From CAILZL01 sp049840395 (GTDB lineage: Bacteria; Pseudomonadota; Gammaproteobacteria; Steroidobacterales; Steroidobacteraceae), in contig JASGLD010000001.1 of NCBI GenBank assembly GCA_049840395.1, positions 1-64,000 on the forward strand: DNA of 64,000 nucleotides. Direction: 5' to 3'. The position numbers and the translations under genes were made by a program. Of this stretch, positions 46,748 to 54,063 are shown one piece after another. Below the pieces are notes generated by a model, which saw only the letters and a program-made list of their open reading frames with translations, had not been told where the DNA came from and did no database searches. Position 1 is the first letter of the stretch. Each line of letters opens with the position of its first letter.

Positions 46748-46815
46748 CGTCATCCCCGCGCAGGCGGGGATCCAGTTCTGAATATGGATGGATTCCCGCC
46801 TACGCGGGAATGACG
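46748..46815. repeat. CGTCAT...GACG palindrome inside the groES-groEL gap
   Basis: CGTCATCCCCGCGCAGGCGG half (from 46748) facing a GGATTCCCGCC, TACGCGGGAATGACG half ending at 46815. Same family as 43448-43519, here between two genes of one operon. Confidence 0.88.
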
Positions 46816-46878
46816 ACAAGACAAACGCGCCACATCCACTCCGGTTTCAATAGATTTATTTACTGAGGATTGACTCAC

Positions 46879-48522
46879 ATGGCAGCTAAAGACGTACGTT
46901 TTAGTGATGACGCCCGCGCCCGCATGCTCAAAGGCGTGAATATCCTGGCCAATGCCGTCAAGGCAACGCTGGGTCCTAAAGGCCGCAATGCAGTGCTCGA
47001 AAAGAGCTTCGGCGCCCCCACCGTGACTAAGGACGGTGTATCCGTCGCCAAAGAAATCGAACTGAAAGACAAGTTCGAAAACATGGGCGCACAGATGGTG
47101 AAGGAAGTCGCTTCCAACACCTCCGATGAAGCCGGCGACGGCACCACCACTGCAACCGTGTTGGCACAAGCCATCGTGCGCGAAGGCCTGAAGGCCGTTG
47201 CCGCCGGCGCCAACCCGATGGACCTGAAGCGCGGTATCGACAAAGCCGTTGTCGCCGCCACCGAAGAACTGAAGAAGCTCAGCAAGCCTTGCAAAGATCA
47301 GAAGGCCATTGCACAGGTCGGTACGATTTCCGCTAACTCCGACGAATCCATCGGCAAGACCATTGCTGACGCAATGGAAAAGGTCGGCAAAGAAGGCGTG
47401 ATCACCGTTGAAGAAGGCTCGGGCCTGCAGAACGAACTCGACGTCGTAGAAGGCATGCAGTTCGATCGCGGCTACCTGTCGCCTTACTTCATCAACAACC
47501 AGTCCAACCAGACCGCCGAGTTCGACAACCCGTACATCCTGCTGTGCGAAAAGAAGATCTCCAACGTCCGCGAAATGCTGCCCCTGCTCGAAGGCATCGC
47601 CAAGGCCGGTCGTCCGCTGATCATCGTTGCTGAAGACGTGGAAGGCGAAGCCCTGGCCACCCTGGTGGTCAACACCATTCGCGGCATCGTCAAGGTGGCT
47701 GCTGTGAAGGCTCCTGGCTTCGGTGATCGTCGCAAAGCCATGTTGCAAGACATCGCCATCCTCACCGGCGGCACCGTGATTGCTGAAGAAGTCGGCTTGT
47801 CCTTGGAAAAGGCCACGCTGAACGACCTCGGTGAAGCCAAGAAGATCCTGGTGGAAAAAGAAAACACCACCATCATCGACGGCAAGGGCAAGGCTTCCGA
47901 CATCAAGGCTCGCGTTGAACAGATCCGCCGCCAGGTTGAAGAAACCACTTCCGACTACGACAAGGAAAAGCTGCAAGAGCGCGTTGCCAAGCTCTCGGGC
48001 GGCGTAGCCGTGATCAAGGTGGGCGCTGCCACCGAAATCGAAATGAAAGAAAAGAAAGCCCGCGTTGAAGACGCGCTGCACGCCACCCGCGCTGCCGTTG
48101 AAGAAGGCGTGGTTCCCGGCGGCGGTGTTGCCCTTATCCGTGCACAGAAGGCCGTGGACAAGCTGGAAGTCACCAGCGAAGACCAAGCCTTCGGCGTACG
48201 CATCCTGTCCCGCGCCATCGAAGAGCCACTGCGTCAGATCGTCACCAATGCCGGTGAAGATGCCGCCGTTGTGCTGGCCGATGTGAAGAAGGGCAAGGGC
48301 ACCTACGGCTACAACGCGGCCAACAGCACCTACGGCGACATGCTGGAAATGGGCATCCTGGACCCAACCAAGGTAACCCGCCTGGCTCTGCAGAACGCCG
48401 CCTCCGTTGCCGGCCTGCTGCTGACCACCGAAGTGATGATCGCTGAAGCCCCGAAGGAAGAGGCTGATCACGGCCACGGTCCTGGCCCTGGTATGGAAGG
48501 TATGGGCGGCATGGGCATGTAA
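46879..48522 (+). CDS. groEL: Chaperonin GroEL
   Basis: 547 residues from ATG 46879 ([17 protein letters not shown]). Double-ring ATP-dependent chaperonin: [15 protein letters not shown]-type equatorial motif, [14 protein letters not shown] (nucleotide binding), [35 protein letters not shown]-type apical start, [39 protein letters not shown], and the terminal GGM tail ending MEGMGGMGM. Full length and intact. Confidence 0.98.
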   Translation: [547 protein letters not shown]

Positions 48523-48557
48523 TGCTCACTGCTTAAAGAGCAACATGCGATTGTGAT

Positions 48558-48593
48558 GAAAGCCCCGCCGAGTGAAAACGAAGTGGGGCTTTC
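48558..48593 (+). terminator. Terminator of groESL
   Basis: Nine-base GAAAGCCCC/GGGGCTTTC stem (48558-48566 with 48585-48593) with a long inner loop, followed by a TTATT stretch, about 35 bases past groEL. Confidence 0.8.
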
Positions 48594-48737
48594 TTATTCT
48601 GAGAATCTAAAAAGATCTGCAATCAAATAAATGGCGTGAAATGCAGTTGGCTAACTAATTAAAGAAGTAACGACTGCAAAATAAATTTTAGTGGGTTGCA
48701 GCAATTAAACCCCGAGAATACGACGGAGTGGTCTCAA

Positions 48738-49067
48738 ATGTCTCAAGATACTGAGTTGTTAGTAGAGATACGTGATTTATTGCTGGTCATTGCGGAGCCG
48801 TCGCTGGCTAAGCGTGATGAAAAATTAAGGGAAGCTTTGCGAAAGGTTGTAGGGAAGCAAGCAAAAGGAAGGCAAGCAGTTCTTCTAATGGATGGAACAA
48901 GATCGCAGGCTGAAATTGTAAAAGACACAAAGATTGACCAGAGCAATTTGAGTAAATTGGTTAAGGTCCTAGCAAAAGAATCGTTGATTACCTCTGCCGA
49001 TAAAAATCCAAAGCTTCGTGTAGTGATTCCGCAAAATTTTTTTGAGGCAGACGGAGGTGGAAAATGA
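48738..49067 (+). CDS. Small winged-helix-like protein 1 of the wHTH/HNH array
   Basis: 109 residues from ATG 48738 (MSQDTELLVEIRDLLLVIAE) with a GGAG 11 bases upstream. The N-terminal helix is followed by a basic loop and then LLMDGTRSQAEI, which begins an HTH: KDTKIDQSNLSKLVKVLAKESLI, ending with a beta-like LRVVIPQNFFE. No known family is recognised by me. It is clearly paralogous to the next protein (same blocks: LLxxIR, AEPxxAxRD, LLMDGTRxQxEI, IPxNFFE). The stop overlaps the next ATG (ATGA). First gene of the array; its AT-rich composition differs sharply from groEL before it. Confidence 0.8.
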   Translation: MSQDTELLVEIRDLLLVIAEPSLAKRDEKLREALRKVVGKQAKGRQAVLLMDGTRSQAEIVKDTKIDQSNLSKLVKVLAKESLITSADKNPKLRVVIPQNFFEADGGGK

Positions 49068-49405
49068 ATGACAATTCCACCGAGCTGTTGAAAGCGGTTC
49101 GCGAAATTCGAAATTTACTTGAGCTCTTAGCGGAGCCTGCTATTGCTGAGCGCGATGCAAAGTTGCGAAATGAGCTACGCCAATTGGTGGGCTCAAGTAA
49201 GTCAAAGCAGGAATCTGTTTTGCTTATGGATGGGACCCGAACACAATCCGAAATCAAGAAGGAAACTAATGTAAATGCGGGGCACCTGAGTACGCTGGTT
49301 TCGGCTATGGGGAAAGCAAAGCTTTTGATTGATGATCCGAAGCGACCAAAATTAGCGATATCAATTCCTCTGAATTTTTTTGAAGGAGGATCGAATGCAA
49401 AGTGA
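49064..49405 (+). CDS. Small winged-helix-like protein 2 of the array
   Basis: 113 residues, paralog of the previous protein: LLKAVREIRNLLELLAEPAI, AERDAKLRNELRQLVG, LLMDGTRTQSEI, then GHLSTLVSAMGKAKLLI and IPLNFFEGGSNAK. Predicted cytoplasmic winged-helix DNA-binding protein; the dimerising helix seems to be the N-terminal leucine-rich helix. Its ATG overlaps the previous stop, and its end overlaps the next start by 11 bases. The recurrence of the same small domain in a row suggests a heteromeric complex, by inference. Confidence 0.8.
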   Translation: MNDNSTELLKAVREIRNLLELLAEPAIAERDAKLRNELRQLVGSSKSKQESVLLMDGTRTQSEIKKETNVNAGHLSTLVSAMGKAKLLIDDPKRPKLAISIPLNFFEGGSNAK

Positions 49406-49757
49406 AGACAGGCTCTACGCCGTTCTCGTAGAAATGCGGAACTGGATTCGTGCCGCGGCCTACCCATCAGTCAAGGCTCAGCTGGAGGCTGAGCTGAGTG
49501 ATGTTAAGCATAGAGCTGCTTATCAGATGTTTGACGGGTCGGTAACGATGGTGCAAGTCAGAGTTGCGTGCAAAATGAGTCCGAATGGACTGCTGGCACT
49601 TACCAACCGTTGGGTTGCGGCAGGATTGATGGAGGTGAATGCTGAGAGTAAGCGCGTTAGGCTATTTAATCTAAGTGACTTTGGAATGATTGATATCGAA
49701 ACTGAAACTTCGACTGAGAGTAAAGGCAATGGCAGCTCAAAAAAGCAAAAAAGATAG
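49395..49757 (+). CDS. Small winged-helix-like protein 3 of the array
   Basis: 120 residues from ATG 49395 (MQSEDRLYAVLVEMRNWIRA) with AAGGAGG nine bases upstream. It keeps the layout of the first two, but is more diverged: N-terminal helix LYAVLVEMRNW, then MFDGSVTMVQVRVACKMSP (aligned to LLMDGTRxQxEI), NGLLALTNRWVAAGLMEV, and an acidic or polar tail ending KKQKR. The start lies inside the previous gene and the end inside the next one (29-base overlap), so translation is tightly linked. No family recognised. Confidence 0.78.
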   Translation: MQSEDRLYAVLVEMRNWIRAAAYPSVKAQLEAELSDVKHRAAYQMFDGSVTMVQVRVACKMSPNGLLALTNRWVAAGLMEVNAESKRVRLFNLSDFGMIDIETETSTESKGNGSSKKQKR

Positions 49758-50127
49758 CATTGAAGTTTCGTCTCAGTCGCTTCAGGACGAGTTGATTGCG
49801 ATCAAAGATCGTCTTAGTGCAATTGAAACTATTGAGAGCATTTCTAATGCTGCTGTGGTGAAAAAATATGTTGAGGATCATCTAAAAACAGATAAGGCTA
49901 AGGAAGTCATGAAGGAATGCGAAGAGCCAAGGACTCGGAGTCATCTAAAGGGAAGGTTCGGTTTTAATAGTGATCAAGCCTTGAATCATCATCTAAAGCC
50001 ACTACGTGATGCGGATCTTTTGCGTCCTCGTGTCGAAGAGGATGGGACGATGTTGTTCGAATGGAGTAATTTATTTAGGCGTCTTCCAAAAACAACTATT
50101 AAGGCAATTCTTTCTGGCTCTAAATGA
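49729..50127 (+). CDS. Small winged-helix-like protein 4 of the array
   Basis: 132 residues from ATG 49729 (MAAQKSKKDSIEVSSQSLQ) with AAAGGC just upstream. N-terminal LQDELIAIKDRLSAIETI coiled helix, a linker (NAAVVKKYVEDHLKTDKAKEVMKE), then a winged-helix-like part: CEEPRTRSHLKGRFGFNSDQ, LNHHLKPLRDADLLRPRVEEDGTMLFEW. It resembles its neighbours in plan but is not close in sequence. It ends 20 bases before the HNH gene. No known family. Confidence 0.75.
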   Translation: MAAQKSKKDSIEVSSQSLQDELIAIKDRLSAIETIESISNAAVVKKYVEDHLKTDKAKEVMKECEEPRTRSHLKGRFGFNSDQALNHHLKPLRDADLLRPRVEEDGTMLFEWSNLFRRLPKTTIKAILSGSK

Positions 50128-50147
50128 TGTGATTTTTGAGGAAAGAA

Positions 50148-50699
50148 ATGGCTACTAAAAAGGCTAAGGTTAAGAAGGCCAAAGTTGTTGGAGAAAGAAA
50201 AGCGCTTCCTCTAAAAACTAAAATAATTGTACTAACTGAATCTGGGTACCGATGCGCTGTTCCAAATTGCAGGAATATTTTGGCCCTTGATATGCACCAT
50301 ATATGGGAAGTCTCAGAGGGTGGGAATGACGATCCTTCGAATCTCATAGCTCTTTGCCCAACTTGCCACAATCTTTATCATCGTGGACATATAAGGGCGG
50401 AGTCTATTTATGCATACAAGGCAATGCTGGTTGCAATCGGTCGGGCATTTGACGTCGAGGCAATTGATAGGCTGCTTTTTTTGAGCTCTTGCAAGAAAAA
50501 CTTTTTGGTTGTGTCGGGAGATGGTCTTCTCCATTTCTCAAGACTTATCGGTGCTGGTTTGGCTGATATGGAGCAAAAGTCAAACAACAATTGGCAGCTT
50601 GTAACTTACGTCGTCAATATTAGTAATAAAGGACGACTATTAGTTGATGCCTGGAAAAGTGGTGATCAAGTTAAGCTGAGAGGCGCTATTGTTGTTTGA
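50148..50699 (+). CDS. HNH endonuclease
   Basis: 183 residues from ATG 50148 with GAGGAAAG upstream. Lys/Arg-rich N-terminus, then a zinc-stabilised HNH fold: RCAVPNCRN with Cys36 and Cys41, the catalytic D-M-H-H-I segment with His50 and His51, NDDPSNLIALCPTCHNLYHRG with the Asn, Cys70, Cys73 and His74. The C-terminal 100 residues (about 90-183) form a separate domain with no match I recognise. A metal-dependent nuclease fused to an unknown domain at the end of a four-regulator array is the most likely effector of the system. Cutting specificity is unknown. Confidence 0.85.
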   Translation: MATKKAKVKKAKVVGERKALPLKTKIIVLTESGYRCAVPNCRNILALDMHHIWEVSEGGNDDPSNLIALCPTCHNLYHRGHIRAESIYAYKAMLVAIGRAFDVEAIDRLLFLSSCKKNFLVVSGDGLLHFSRLIGAGLADMEQKSNNNWQLVTYVVNISNKGRLLVDAWKSGDQVKLRGAIVV

Positions 50700-50881
50700 T
50701 TCTCGATGCAATGAGAGCGCCGTATGGTGGATTTGTAGGGTTGATGCCGGGTCTGCGGTTCGTTGGTTTTGTGAAATACACACGAGCCAAAGCTCGGTGA
50801 CGTTCACGAAGGCGATGTTCGCCTATGCCGCCATTGTCCGGTGTGTAATTTGATTTGATGGCAATACTAAGGAGCGTAGCC

Positions 50882-51508
50882 GTGGAACAGGATGATGATC
50901 TGAACGAAAATGATGCGGGACACATCATGATTCCGCGGTGGTTTCGGTTTATAGGCGTAGTTTTGGCTGTGGTTCTTATGACTCCAGGAGTTATTCTTAT
51001 TTGGCGTCAGGTGCGCGTTGCGAGCGAAGCCGTGCCCGCAACGGATTCTGGCACCGTTCAACTAATGATCGCCGGAGTGATTGTCGCATTAGCTTCGCTA
51101 GCTCCAGTAGACAAGCTTAGGTTGAGATTACGGAAAGTTGGATGGTTTGAATTTGATCGCGTTATAAATCGACAAGCCAAGGAGCACGTTGATGAATTTG
51201 TCGAGCTGCGAGCCAGAATCGAAGAGTTGGAACAACGCACACGAGGGTTGGATGAGGTCGCTCCAATTGTGGAGTACTTTACTGAACTCGATCTTAGTCC
51301 CTTGCTGCTTCGGTTCTTGTCAGAATTTAGGCCCAAGGCATTTTCGCCTCTCAGGATTGTTAAGTGGGGCGGGGTTCAGTCGGGTTTTGAGGGGCTGGCC
51401 AAATTTAGCCAAGGTCAAGTGCGCATTACTCTCCAGAAGATGGTTTCTCAAGGAAGTGTGGCGACAAAGGTTAGTAAGCTGGGCAACACTTTATATCGAG
51501 CAAACTAG
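50882..51508 (+). CDS. Membrane protein with cytoplasmic coiled coil and winged-helix-like domain
   Basis: 208 residues from GTG 50882 with AAGGAG eight bases upstream. Two TM helices (about 22-42 and 60-80: VLAVVLMTPGVILIW and LMIAGVIVALASLAP), then a coiled coil (EHVDEFVELRARIEELEQRT), then a C-terminal winged-helix-like part (LSPLLLRFLSEFRPKAFSPL, LAKFSQGQVRITLQKMVSQGSVATKVSKLG). Its domain plan, a membrane anchor with a cytoplasmic winged helix, suits a sensor for the array before it, though 182 bases separate them. It could be a separate gene. It is closed by a terminator at 51555-51575. Confidence 0.7.
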   Translation: MEQDDDLNENDAGHIMIPRWFRFIGVVLAVVLMTPGVILIWRQVRVASEAVPATDSGTVQLMIAGVIVALASLAPVDKLRLRLRKVGWFEFDRVINRQAKEHVDEFVELRARIEELEQRTRGLDEVAPIVEYFTELDLSPLLLRFLSEFRPKAFSPLRIVKWGGVQSGFEGLAKFSQGQVRITLQKMVSQGSVATKVSKLGNTLYRAN

Positions 51509-51554
51509 AGTTTGCATTGGCTGTGATGGCTCACGGGTAGATTGTTTAGAGCGG

Positions 51555-51575
51555 TCAGGGCTTCGCCTGATTTTT
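51555..51575 (+). terminator. Terminator after the membrane wHTH gene
   Basis: A short TCAGG/CCTGA stem (51555-51559 with 51566-51570) with a GCTTCG-type loop and five T residues. It ends the accessory block. Confidence 0.75.
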
Positions 51576-51675
51576 GGTTCGTGGGTGTTTGCCAGCGAAT
51601 GCACATGAGTCTTAAGAATCTGAGATGTTCGCGGACTAAAGCCTTTGCCGTTTTTCTATGAGATACATTAGTACG

Positions 51676-51981
51676 TCACCTCAGTTTCCTCCTATTAACT
51701 GAATCCAGCGAATCGATCGTCGTAGCGATGAGCTCCCTTGCGATCTCCAGCACGTCCGGAATATACGGCGCGTCCGATCCATCCCCCTCCTCATAGTCCA
51801 ATGCGATGGAAGCGCAGCCAAGGATCGAATCCGCTCGCATCAGTCGAGTCCGTTCTCGCTCAATCAATTCATCCAGAGCGCTCCTTTCCTTCCCGCCGCC
51901 GGAGGCCTCAACTTGATCTGGGCGTGTGCTAGACGCCAATGTGGTTGGCTGTTCCTTAGAGATGTGCTTCCGTGTAGACAT
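51676..51981 (-). CDS. Hypothetical protein, XRE-gene neighbour
   Basis: 101 residues from ATG 51981 with an excellent GGAGGAGTAAAG ribosome site. Soluble, acidic in its second half: ERSALDELIERERTRLMRADSILGCASIALDYEEGDGSDAPYIPDVLEIARELIATTIDSLDSV is helical (split here by text). No family recognised. It is divergent from an XRE regulator and shares the operator region between them, so it is likely controlled by it. Confidence 0.68.
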   Translation of the reverse strand: MSTRKHISKEQPTTLASSTRPDQVEASGGGKERSALDELIERERTRLMRADSILGCASIALDYEEGDGSDAPYIPDVLEIARELIATTIDSLDSVNRRKLR

Positions 51982-52039
51982 CTTTACTCCTCCGCATCCA
52001 ACATCATTCACTGAAGTCTATGTGCGTGTAGGTCGCATG

Positions 52040-52089
52040 CTAAGGAATCCTTAGTATCGCGTCAACTAAAAAACTAAGATTCTCTTAGT
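52040..52089. promoter_or_regulatory. Two palindromic operators between the divergent genes
   Basis: CTAAGGAATCCTTAG at 52040-52054 and ACTAAGA-TTC-TCTTAGT at 52073-52089, both built on the same CTAAG/CTTAG half-sites, with centres 34 bases apart. This is the usual picture of an XRE-type autoregulated operator. Confidence 0.7.
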
Positions 52090-52115
52090 CCCGTGTTTTC
52101 TCAAAAGGGACATAA

Positions 52116-52418
52116 ATGGAAGAGACTTCTATAGTGGCGAGCCGATTAAAAGAGGCTCGTTTGCGCGCCGGCCTGTCTCAAAAGCAGCTCGGCATTCAAG
52201 CAGGGATCAATCAGTTCTCGGCCAGCGCCCGCATCAACCAATACGAACGCGGCAAACACACCCCCGATCTTCAAACCCTGTCGAAACTGGCGGCCGTGTT
52301 AGACACCCCGGTGCCTTACTTCTTCTGCGAAGACAACGAACTCGCCGAGTTCATCTGCCAATTCGCAGCGCTCCCCAAAGCCAAAAAGAAAAAAGTCTTG
52401 GCGTCACTGCAAGCCTAG
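52116..52418 (+). CDS. XRE family transcriptional regulator
   Basis: 100 residues: an HTH_3 domain (VASRLKEARLRAGLSQKQLG, IQAGINQFSASARINQYERGKHTPDLQTLSKLAAVLDTPVPYFF), then a short C-terminal tail that ends KKKKVLASLQA. The recognition helix (NQFSASARINQYERG) is visible. It probably represses its own and the divergent gene's promoter through the palindromes at 52040-52089. It may be a phage- or plasmid-derived repressor, but no mobile element is seen around it. Confidence 0.9.
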   Translation: MEETSIVASRLKEARLRAGLSQKQLGIQAGINQFSASARINQYERGKHTPDLQTLSKLAAVLDTPVPYFFCEDNELAEFICQFAALPKAKKKKVLASLQA

Positions 52419-52604
52419 TGTTTGCCAAAATAGCTAGAGGCAATGCGGGGCCGGCAACATCGCCAGCCCAGCGGGATCGGGGGTGTTGATCCGAATGATG
52501 TCGGTTCAAAGATTGAAGATTATTTTCACCGCTGCGGTTGTTGTCAGCAAACTCGTATGCCGCGATACTTCGGGGCGGGTGCACTTACTGGATACATAAG
52601 GACT

Positions 52605-53042
52605 ATGTTCGTAATTAGAGCTATATTGATGATGCTATTGGTGGGCGTTGCTACCGGCTATGCCTCAACTACTTCGTCACACGCAAATTGGGCGGTAGAC
52701 CAGTCAAGCAGCGAGCGGGATTTATCTATGTTGCGGTGTGCGCCTCGTACGCAAGTCATTTCCTTCGATGGGGACACACGCAAAAAGATGTTTCCAGATC
52801 CAAATTTGATTGGAGGTTATACCTGTGCGATCTGGGTGACGCCGGGACCCCATATTATTGTCATGCGCTTCTACAACGAAGTGGCGCTGGGTATGCGTAA
52901 AGCAAAGGCCAAATCTGACGACGTGTCGGTGAGCTTTTATGCAGAAGCGGGTAAGGAATATCTGTTGCGCGCCAGAGGATCAGACAAAAACGAACGTGCG
53001 GTTGAATTTGATGTGGTTCCTATCGTTCGGAATGACGAATAG
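52605..53042 (+). CDS. Exported hypothetical protein
   Basis: 145 residues from ATG 52605. Signal peptide MFVIRAILMMLLVGVATGYA, then mature sequence with RCAPRTQVISFDGDTRKKMF, YTCAIWVTPGPHIIVMRFYNEV and SFYAEAGKEYLLRARGSDKNERAVEFDVVPI. Beta-rich periplasmic or outer-surface protein of unknown function with two Cys. The frame runs further upstream but lacks a signal there. No family recognised. Confidence 0.65.
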   Translation: MFVIRAILMMLLVGVATGYASTTSSHANWAVDQSSSERDLSMLRCAPRTQVISFDGDTRKKMFPDPNLIGGYTCAIWVTPGPHIIVMRFYNEVALGMRKAKAKSDDVSVSFYAEAGKEYLLRARGSDKNERAVEFDVVPIVRNDE

Positions 53043-53137
53043 AGAGTGATATCGCCGGCCCAGCGTGCGCACTGCGCGCGAGGGGTATTGCCGGGTCGCG
53101 GATTCCTGGGTATTGATTGCATTAGGGAGTGGTGTTG

Positions 53138-53623
53138 ATGCAGCTGTTCGGGTCGTTGTTTCAAAAAATTGATAAGACCTTGTACGTCCAGATCTGGCAA
53201 AGCCGGATCAAAGTCACTGATGCCAAGGGTGAGGTGGTTTTTGACGAGGCTCCACTGATTGCCGTTAAAGCGCTGGCTGACGGCAGGAAGCAGGTGGAGG
53301 CCGTGGGCAATGCTGCGCTATCGTGCATCGGTGATTGCATCGAAGTGATTCGGCCATTTCAACATCCTCGAACGCTGTTGGCCGATTTTGTCCATGCTGA
53401 GGAGTTGCTTAAGTACGTTTTCGCCAAGGCGTTTAATGGCTGTCTGATTCGACCCTCTCCCCGAGTCATCGTCCATCCCATGGAAAAGCTCGAAGGCGGA
53501 CTTACTCCAATAGAGCGGCGCGCACTTCATGAACTGGCGCAAGGTGCCGGTGCGCGTTGGGTTCATGTGCACGAAGGTCCTGTGCTTCACATTGTAGATG
53601 GGCAGATTGTCGGCTATACGTGA
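53138..53623 (+). CDS. Stand-alone MreB-like domain protein
   Basis: 161 residues from ATG 53138 (MQLFGSLFQKIDKTLYVQIW), with GGGAG upstream. It keeps segments of the first subdomains of MreB-type actins: RIKVTDAKGEVVFDEAPLIAV, CIEVIRPFQHPRTLLADFVHAEELLKYVF, RPSPRVIVHPMEKLEGGLTPIERRALHELAQGAGARWV. The second half of actin (phosphate-2, connect-2, adenosine motifs) is absent. The length is about half of MreB. It may be a truncated or regulatory actin homolog, or a relict. No other cell-shape gene is nearby. Confidence 0.75.
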   Translation: MQLFGSLFQKIDKTLYVQIWQSRIKVTDAKGEVVFDEAPLIAVKALADGRKQVEAVGNAALSCIGDCIEVIRPFQHPRTLLADFVHAEELLKYVFAKAFNGCLIRPSPRVIVHPMEKLEGGLTPIERRALHELAQGAGARWVHVHEGPVLHIVDGQIVGYT

Positions 53624-53657
53624 ACGGTGCCAAGGCTATTTAGCCGGAGCTAAACCT

Positions 53658-54046
53658 CTACTGCTTCGCCGGCACCGGCGTGCCGTCCGCCTTCTTGATG
53701 CTCATCAACGAGCCCGTCCGTTCATCCACTTCCTTCGCGCCTTCGCGTCGTGGGTGGATGGTGATGGTGACTTTCTCGCCCACGGTTAATGAGTCGCGCG
53801 ACCAGCCCTGACGACGCATGCTGTTGACGGCGCCGGCTTCAATGCCCCATACCTGTTGATTGTCATCGGCGATGATCCATATCCACACATGGGGTTGGTC
53901 CACTCGAATGTTTTCATGGTGCCGTGCAATTCCATCGTGCGCTGGTCATCCCACATTGATGAAGAGTGATGCGCCAGCGCGGTAACAGCCGTCATCGCCA
54001 CCAAGCCGCACAGCAATTTCTTAAGCCACGAGTATTTGATATTCAT
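53658..54046 (-). pseudogene. DUF6152 family protein, frameshifted
   Basis: Read from ATG 54046 (MNIKYSWLKKLLCGLVAMTA) with a signal peptide ending ALAHHSSS, then SMWDDQRTMELHGTMKTFEWTNP and a break. The continuation PHVWIWIIADDNQQVWGIEAGAV, GWSRDSLTVGEKVTITIHP is in another frame, ending at 53658. The span is one base short of 390 (130 codons); one more C in the run AACCCC near 53895 restores a single 129-residue exported protein. It therefore looks like a homopolymer deletion, probably a sequence error. It sits beside two paralogous exported proteins on the same strand. Confidence 0.85.
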
Positions 54047-54063
54047 TGTGCTACCCACGTTGG

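Noticed and set aside
46750..48477. A 575-codon open frame antisense to groEL
   Set aside because: It is the complement of a highly conserved gene with strong codon bias; groEL is beyond doubt and the antisense translation has no family features.
48600..53100. AT-rich region as an integrated phage or plasmid
   Set aside because: No integrase, attachment repeat, tRNA gene or structural phage gene is visible; only composition and accessory content suggest transfer.
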